Of a stretch of 16,208 nucleotides of DNA, positions 12,131 to 16,208 are shown in pieces. The stretch is taken from NCBI GenBank assembly GCA_937894955.1, contig CALAXO010000014.1:1-16208 (forward strand), given 5' to 3'. A model generated the notes under the pieces. The model worked only from the letters and a program-made list of their open reading frames with translations, was not told the DNA's origin and searched no databases. This stretch comes from an uncultured Clostridia bacterium (GTDB taxonomy: Bacteria; Bacillota; Clostridia; Christensenellales; CAG-138). The number at the start of each line of letters is the position of its first letter. Positions within the stretch are counted from its first letter, which is position 1. The position numbers were made by a program, and so were the translations under genes.

Positions 12131-13099
12131 ATGAACAACATACGAGCTGACAACTTTTTCGGCGGACACTCCGCTTCGGCCGAGCGCGAGGCCATCCGCA
12201 TTGACGGACTGAATAAAGCTTTCGGAGAGATAAAGGCCGTTCGAGACCTTTCGTTCCGTGTATGCCGCGGTGAGCTTTTTGCCTTCCTCGGTGTTAACGG
12301 GGCGGGCAAATCCACAACCATCTCCATAATCTCGGGGCAGCTCCGGCGGGACAGCGGCGTTGTCACGATTTTGGGCATGGATGCCGAGCGGGATTTTGAG
12401 CTTATTTCCCGAAAGCTCGGCGTTGTTTTTCAGAGTTCCGTGCTGGATCAGGTATTGACCGTTCGGGAAAACCTCCGCAGTCGAGCCGCACTGTACGGCA
12501 TCAACGGAAAAGCTTTCAAAAAAAGGCTTTCGGAGCTTTCGGAACTTCTCGCTTTCGGTGATCTTCTGAACCGAACCGTCGGCAAGCTCTCCGGCGGGCA
12601 ACGGCGGCGAATTGACATTGCGCGTGCGCTTTTGCACGAACCCGAGATTCTTATTCTTGACGAACCCACGACCGGACTGGATCCGCAGACGCGCCGCCTG
12701 CTTTGGAACATTGTTATGCAGCTTCGTGCCGAACACGGACTTACGGTGTTTCTGACCACTCATTATATGGAAGAAGCCGCCGATGCGGACTATGTTGTGA
12801 TTTTGGATTCCGGCAGCATTGCGGCGGAAGGCACACCGCTGGAGCTGAAAAACAGGTTCACAGGCGATTTTATAACACTGTACGGCGTCACGCCCGAGCA
12901 AGCCGCCGCTCTCGGCGAGTACAAATTTGAATCCACACGCGACGGCATTCGCATTGCCGTAAAAAACACGGCGGAAGCAACGCGGTTGATTTTGAAACAT
13001 CCCGAACTGTTCACCGATTACGAAATTAAAAAAGGCGGAATGGACGATGTTTTCCTTGCCGCAACGGGCAAAAAGCTTTCCGGAGGTGCCGAATCATGA
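12131..13099 (+). CDS. ABC transporter ATP-binding protein (ABC-2 exporter type)
   Basis: A 322-aa ATPase that powers the permease encoded next. Motifs in order: Walker A GVNGAGKST (54-62), Q-loop Q101, signature LSGGQ (153-157), Walker B ILILDE (173-178) and H-loop H211. The sequence around TTGLDPQTRR and THYMEEA is typical of the drug/lipid exporter ATPases (DrrA/NodI/CcmA-like group). The C-terminal 90 residues, absent from minimal ATPases, form the accessory region of that group. An N-terminal extension of about 20 residues precedes the fold. GGAGG (12118-12122) lies 8 nt before ATG. It overlaps the permease gene by 4 nt (ATGA), indicating translational coupling. The substrate is unknown. 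Confidence 0.95.
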   Translation: MNNIRADNFFGGHSASAEREAIRIDGLNKAFGEIKAVRDLSFRVCRGELFAFLGVNGAGKSTTISIISGQLRRDSGVVTILGMDAERDFELISRKLGVVFQSSVLDQVLTVRENLRSRAALYGINGKAFKKRLSELSELLAFGDLLNRTVGKLSGGQRRRIDIARALLHEPEILILDEPTTGLDPQTRRLLWNIVMQLRAEHGLTVFLTTHYMEEAADADYVVILDSGSIAAEGTPLELKNRFTGDFITLYGVTPEQAAALGEYKFESTRDGIRIAVKNTAEATRLILKHPELFTDYEIKKGGMDDVFLAATGKKLSGGAES

Positions 13100-14010
13100 C
13101 AGGCTGCTACAACCTTTTTATTCGCAATTGCAAACTTTTTTTCAAGGATAAAGGCATGTTCTTTACCTCTCTGATAACGCCTCTTATCCTTTTGGTGCTT
13201 TATGTCTCATTTCTCGCAAATGTGTATCGCGACAGCTTTGTTTCCGCTCTTCCGGAGGGTTTTACCGCTGCCGAAAAGCTCATCGGCGGCATTGTCGGCG
13301 GGCAGCTTGTTTCGTCGTTGCTTGCGGTAAGCTGCATCACGATATCTTTTTGCTGCAACATGACCATGGTTTTGGACAAAGTCACCGGCGCAAGGCGGGA
13401 TCTCACCGTTTCCCCGGTCAAAAAGTCAACGCTTGCGCTGAGCTATTATCTTGCAACCTTTGCTTCAACGCTGCTTGTCTGTTTTATTGCGGCAGGTGCG
13501 GGATTCATCTATCTTGCAAAGGTCGGCTGGTATCTTTCCTTTGCCGATGTGATGCTGCTGCTTGCAGACATTGTTCTGCTTGTGCTTTCCGGCACTGCAC
13601 TTTCAAGCATTGTGAACCGTTTTCTGACAACGCAGGGACAGGTTTCCGCCGTCGGCACGATCGTCAGCTCGGGTTACGGTTTTATCTGCGGCGCATATAT
13701 GCCGATTGCACAATTCAGCGCCGGCTTGCAGCGCATTCTCATGTTCCTGCCCGGAACATACGGAACGAGCCTTATTCGCAATCATGCCCTCCGCGGTGCA
13801 TTCTCTGCGGCGGCGGATGCGGGTTTCCCGCCCGAAGTTATTGACTCAATAAAGAAATCCATTGATTGCAGGCTCAGTTTTTTCGGAACGGATGTGAGCG
13901 TCCCTGCCATGTTCGCTGTCTTTTGCGGGTGGACAGTTCTGTTTATTGCGCTGTTCGTTCTGCTGAATGTTATCAGCGGCGCAAAACATTACAATAATCA
14001 TGCGCACTGA
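13096..14010 (+). CDS. ABC-2 type transporter permease
   Basis: A 304-aa membrane protein, the channel half of the exporter with the preceding ATPase. It has about six membrane segments: 25-42, a pair around 62-90, 116-140, 146-170, 183-205 and 275-298. A cytoplasmic loop with TGARRDLTVSPVKK (98-111) matches the coupling region seen in ABC-2 permeases, and a GFICGAYMPIAQF-type segment precedes the last loop. The start ATG overlaps the ATPase stop, with GGAGGTG about 8 nt upstream inside the ATPase gene. The stop codon lies in one arm of a 13-bp hairpin (13988-14020). Substrate unknown. Antimicrobial or lipid export fits the neighbours. Confidence 0.9.
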   Translation: MTGCYNLFIRNCKLFFKDKGMFFTSLITPLILLVLYVSFLANVYRDSFVSALPEGFTAAEKLIGGIVGGQLVSSLLAVSCITISFCCNMTMVLDKVTGARRDLTVSPVKKSTLALSYYLATFASTLLVCFIAAGAGFIYLAKVGWYLSFADVMLLLADIVLLVLSGTALSSIVNRFLTTQGQVSAVGTIVSSGYGFICGAYMPIAQFSAGLQRILMFLPGTYGTSLIRNHALRGAFSAAADAGFPPEVIDSIKKSIDCRLSFFGTDVSVPAMFAVFCGWTVLFIALFVLLNVISGAKHYNNHAH

Positions 14011-14020
14011 TTATTGTAAT
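13988..14020 (+). other. Perfect 13-bp hairpin across the permease stop codon
   Basis: ATTACAATAATCA (13988-14000) pairs with TGATTATTGTAAT (14008-14020) around a 7-nt loop. The TGA stop is 14008-14010, the start of the 3' arm. The following sequence (taaacaaag) has no T-tract, so it is not a normal terminator. The RBS of the next gene (14040-14044) lies 20 nt beyond it. Confidence 0.75.
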
Positions 14021-14053
14021 TAAACAAAGAATTTTCATCGGAGGTACATCAGC

Positions 14054-14971
14054 ATGAAACGTTTCCTCACCGTGTTTGCATTGCCGCTTGCAGGCCTTTT
14101 CTGTCTGCCGCTGTTCGGCTGCTCCGTCAGGTTTTCTGCGGACAAATACAGCGATTCAGACAAGTACAGCACCGGAAATTTCACTTATAACGCATCCGAA
14201 ATATCGCGAATTGAACTGAATTGGGATTCCGGCTCAGTAAGCGTTTCGGAATCCGATGCGGACTCGCTCTCCGTCAGCGAAAGCGGAGCGGATCTTCCCG
14301 ACGAAAAGCGGCTTCACTACATGCAGGACGGCAAAACGCTGCGCATTCAGTTCTGCAAATCCGGTTTTGTCGGAACTTTTCCTTTGGAAGCAAAAAAGCT
14401 TCGGCTTGAAGTTCCTGCCGGAACAGAGCTTGTCATCAACAGCGCAAGCGCGCCGGTCGAACTCGGTTCGCACACACTCCGCTCCCTTGAACTTTATTCA
14501 GCAAGCGGGAGCGTCAGCACGGGAAGCATTCGCACAAGCGATACTCTGCTTATCGATACAACAAGCGGTTCGGTAAAGACGGACGATATCAATACGGGCG
14601 GCGACCTTATTCTGCATTCAACCTCCGGCACGATAAAGACAGCCGATATATCGGCAGCAAGCGCAAACGTTAAAACAACAAGCGGAAGCTTCCGTGCCGA
14701 TTCCGTTGACTGCCTCTCCCTCACGGTCGAAAGCACAAGCGGAAGCATCAAGGCCGGGCTCAAAAACTGCGATTCCGCGGATATCGAATCCACGAGCGGT
14801 TCGGTAAGGCTGCGCCTGCTTGACGGTCTCGGAGCGTCCGTTAAACATGAAAGCACAAGCGGCAGTTTCAACGGCAATGATTATACCGTTAAAAACGGCA
14901 GATACATTTTCGGCAGCGGCAAATGCACACTGAATGTCCGCACAACAAGCGGAAGTCTCACGATCGAATAG
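14054..14971 (+). CDS. DUF4097 family beta-repeat lipoprotein
   Basis: A 305-aa exported protein. The N-terminus is a lipoprotein-type signal with LFGC (20-23), though Phe at -2 is not ideal. From about residue 120 to the end it is a beta-strand repeat domain marked by S/T-T/A-S-G-S/T at 149, 169, 189, 208, 227, 246, 267 and 297, about 20 residues apart, as in the DUF4097 (putative adhesin) family, expected to form a right-handed beta helix. RBS GGAGG (14040-14044) is 9 nt from ATG. It is last in the XRE-ABC unit. DUF4097 proteins are frequently found beside membrane HTH regulators and exporters in Firmicutes and may help sense envelope state. The true biochemical role is unknown. Confidence 0.9.
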   Translation: MKRFLTVFALPLAGLFCLPLFGCSVRFSADKYSDSDKYSTGNFTYNASEISRIELNWDSGSVSVSESDADSLSVSESGADLPDEKRLHYMQDGKTLRIQFCKSGFVGTFPLEAKKLRLEVPAGTELVINSASAPVELGSHTLRSLELYSASGSVSTGSIRTSDTLLIDTTSGSVKTDDINTGGDLILHSTSGTIKTADISAASANVKTTSGSFRADSVDCLSLTVESTSGSIKAGLKNCDSADIESTSGSVRLRLLDGLGASVKHESTSGSFNGNDYTVKNGRYIFGSGKCTLNVRTTSGSLTIE

Positions 14972-15020
14972 TCTTTAGACAGCTTTTCTCAGAAAGAGAA
15001 TATTATCTTTAGAAATTTAT

Positions 15021-15026
15021 TTGACA
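15021..15026 (+). promoter_or_regulatory. Isolated -35-like hexamer before the second ABC unit
   Basis: TTGACA at 15021-15026 lies 29 nt before the start codon, with no good -10 at 16-18 bp and almost no room for one before the RBS. TATTAT (15001-15006) lacks a proper -35. The promoter here is therefore unclear, and read-through from the DUF4097 gene is possible because I see no terminator in 14972-15055. Confidence 0.25.
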
Positions 15027-15055
15027 CTTAATACGTCTTTGTAAGGAAGGAAACT

Positions 15056-15763
15056 ATGCTTAATATCAAACACTTAACAAAAACTTACGGCAGCAAAAAG
15101 GCGGTTGACGACCTTTCTCTGCACATTGCGCCGGGCGAGATTTACGGCTTTATCGGCCATAACGGCGCGGGCAAAACAACAACACTCAAAAGCTGCGTAG
15201 GAATCCTTCAGTTTGATGCAGGTGAAATACTTGTGAACGGAATTTCCGTTCAGAAGGATCCTTTGGCCTGCAAAAAACTTATCGCCTATATTCCGGACAA
15301 TCCCGACATGTATGAGTTTATGCCGGGCATTAAATATCTCAACTTCATCGCGGATATTTTCGGCATCGGAGCGGAGGAGCGGGCACAGAGCATCAATAAA
15401 TATGCGGATATGCTTGAACTCACCGCCTCGCTTGCGCAGCCTGTTTCATCCTACTCCCACGGCATGAAACAAAAACTTGCCGTTATCGCGGCTTGGATTC
15501 ACTCCCCGAAGCTTATCATCATGGATGAGCCTTTTGTAGGGCTTGATCCCAAAGCAGCGCATATTTTAAAAGGAATGATGCGTGAAGTCTGCAATGACGG
15601 CGGCGCGATTTTCTTTTCGACCCATGTGCTTGAAGTTGCGGAAAAGCTTTGTGACAAGGTTGCGATCATCAAAGGCGGCAAGCTCATCCGTTCAGGAACC
15701 ATGGAAGAAGTCAAAGGTGATGAAAGTCTTGAATCCGTTTTTCTCGAGCTTGAAGCCGAATAA
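15056..15763 (+). CDS. ABC transporter ATP-binding protein, second system
   Basis: A 235-aa minimal ATPase. Walker A GHNGAGKTT (34-42), signature YSHGM (133-137) in place of LSGGQ, Walker B LIIMDE (153-158), D-loop GLDP and H-loop H190. The Q-loop segment reads YIPDNPDMY, without Gln at the usual place, as seen in a Clostridial group paired with large permeases. YSHGM(K)Q variants are known in EcsA-like ATPases, so the change probably does not abolish activity. RBS AAGGAAGGAA lies about 4-5 nt from ATG. A permease gene follows after 17 nt. This is a separate exporter from the one at 12131-14010, placed directly behind it. Substrate unknown. Confidence 0.93.
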   Translation: MLNIKHLTKTYGSKKAVDDLSLHIAPGEIYGFIGHNGAGKTTTLKSCVGILQFDAGEILVNGISVQKDPLACKKLIAYIPDNPDMYEFMPGIKYLNFIADIFGIGAEERAQSINKYADMLELTASLAQPVSSYSHGMKQKLAVIAAWIHSPKLIIMDEPFVGLDPKAAHILKGMMREVCNDGGAIFFSTHVLEVAEKLCDKVAIIKGGKLIRSGTMEEVKGDESLESVFLELEAE

Positions 15764-15780
15764 ATTTCGGAGGCGCACTT

Positions 15781-16208
15781 ATGCTTAAAATTCTTCTTAA
15801 ACGGCAGCTCTATGAGCTGAATCGAAGCTTTTTCTATGACCCCAAAAAGGGCAAAAGCCGTTCAAAGTTCGCATCCGCTGCGTTCATCGTGCTGTACGCC
15901 CTGCTTATGATCTGCGTGTTGGGCGGAATGTTCGCATTTTGCGCTTATCAGCTTGCAAATCCGCTCCGTGCCGCCGGGTTCGACTGGCTTTATTTTGCAT
16001 TGTTCGGCACAATCGGGCTGATGCTCGGCGTTTTCGGCAGCGTGTTCAACACCTATGCCGCGCTTTACAAAGCAAATGACAACGACCTTTTGCTTTCCCT
16101 TCCCATACCCGTCGGAAGCATTCTGCTTTCTCGGCTGCTGGGTGTCTATCTTATGGGACTGATGTTCTCGGCGGTTGTGTTCATCCCCGCAGCGATAGTC
16201 TACCTCTG
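15781..16208 (+). CDS. ABC transporter permease, N-terminal part (runs off window)
   Basis: ATG 15781 has CGGAGG (15768-15773) 7 nt upstream. The frame stays open to the window end, giving 142 residues. It opens MLKILLKRQLYELNRSFF, a cytoplasmic segment with many Lys/Arg. Membrane segments follow at about 37-58, 74-95 and 123 onward. The intervening AALYKANDNDLLLSLPIPV (about 98-117) matches the cytoplasmic loop of large (500-600 aa) ABC-2-like permeases of Firmicutes that partner ATPases of the preceding type. It would be the channel for the 15056-15763 ATPase. The remaining three quarters are outside the window. Confidence 0.85.
   Translation, partial: MLKILLKRQLYELNRSFFYDPKKGKSRSKFASAAFIVLYALLMICVLGGMFAFCAYQLANPLRAAGFDWLYFALFGTIGLMLGVFGSVFNTYAALYKANDNDLLLSLPIPVGSILLSRLLGVYLMGLMFSAVVFIPAAIVYL

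Noticed and set aside
12044..13000. 318-codon open frame on the minus strand opposite the ABC ATPase
   Set aside because: The plus strand holds all ABC ATPase motifs with a good RBS. The antisense frame has no recognisable domain.

Overview
The window looks like chromosome from an anaerobic Clostridia-class Firmicute, probably a gut Oscillospiraceae/Ruminococcaceae-type organism. This is inferred from several signals: near-consensus sigma-A promoters (TTGACA, 17-bp spacer, TATAAT-like), GGAGG-type ribosome binding sites, a crotonase plus 3-hydroxybutyryl-CoA dehydrogenase pair of the butyrate type, a type I dockerin, and Firmicute families (TSCPD/TIGR03905, DUF6323, DUF6179, DUF4097). No species can be named. 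No tRNA, rRNA, transposase or CRISPR array was seen.

Layout. Positions 1-76 hold the last codons of an unidentified gene. At 203-505 is a small membrane protein with its own promoter. At 718-1473 is a secreted protein with a proline-rich heptad-repeat spacer and a sortase-like C-terminus, closed by a strong terminator. On the minus strand come a TetR regulator (1754-2308, with a palindrome upstream and a terminator behind it) and a two-gene unit, TSCPD protein then TrmH/SpoU RNA methyltransferase (3475 to 2421).

At 3772-6381 there is a plus-strand unit of three exported proteins: a cysteine-rich metzincin-like metalloprotease, an orphan signal-anchored protein, and a leucine-rich-repeat-like protein ending in a dockerin. 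The first two genes are clearly more AT-rich than everything around them. This is the most unusual region of the window. It is followed by the crt-hbd pair (6574-8247), which together convert acetoacetyl-CoA to crotonyl-CoA, closed by a strong terminator.

From 10481 down to 8475 on the minus strand lie two conserved proteins of unknown function, DUF6323-like then DUF6179-like, driven by a fully consensus promoter. Divergent from them, a second near-consensus promoter starts a leader of about 275 nt with several hairpins. This leads into an operon: a membrane-bound XRE regulator, an ABC ATPase, an ABC-2 permease, and a DUF4097 lipoprotein (11101-14971). A 13-bp perfect hairpin spans the permease stop codon. 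A second ABC ATPase and the start of its large permease run off the end of the window (15056-16208).

The right-hand 5 kb therefore reads as an envelope-stress or antimicrobial-type regulator/exporter cluster. The 3.7-6.4 kb block reads as an acquired or fast-evolving secretory module.
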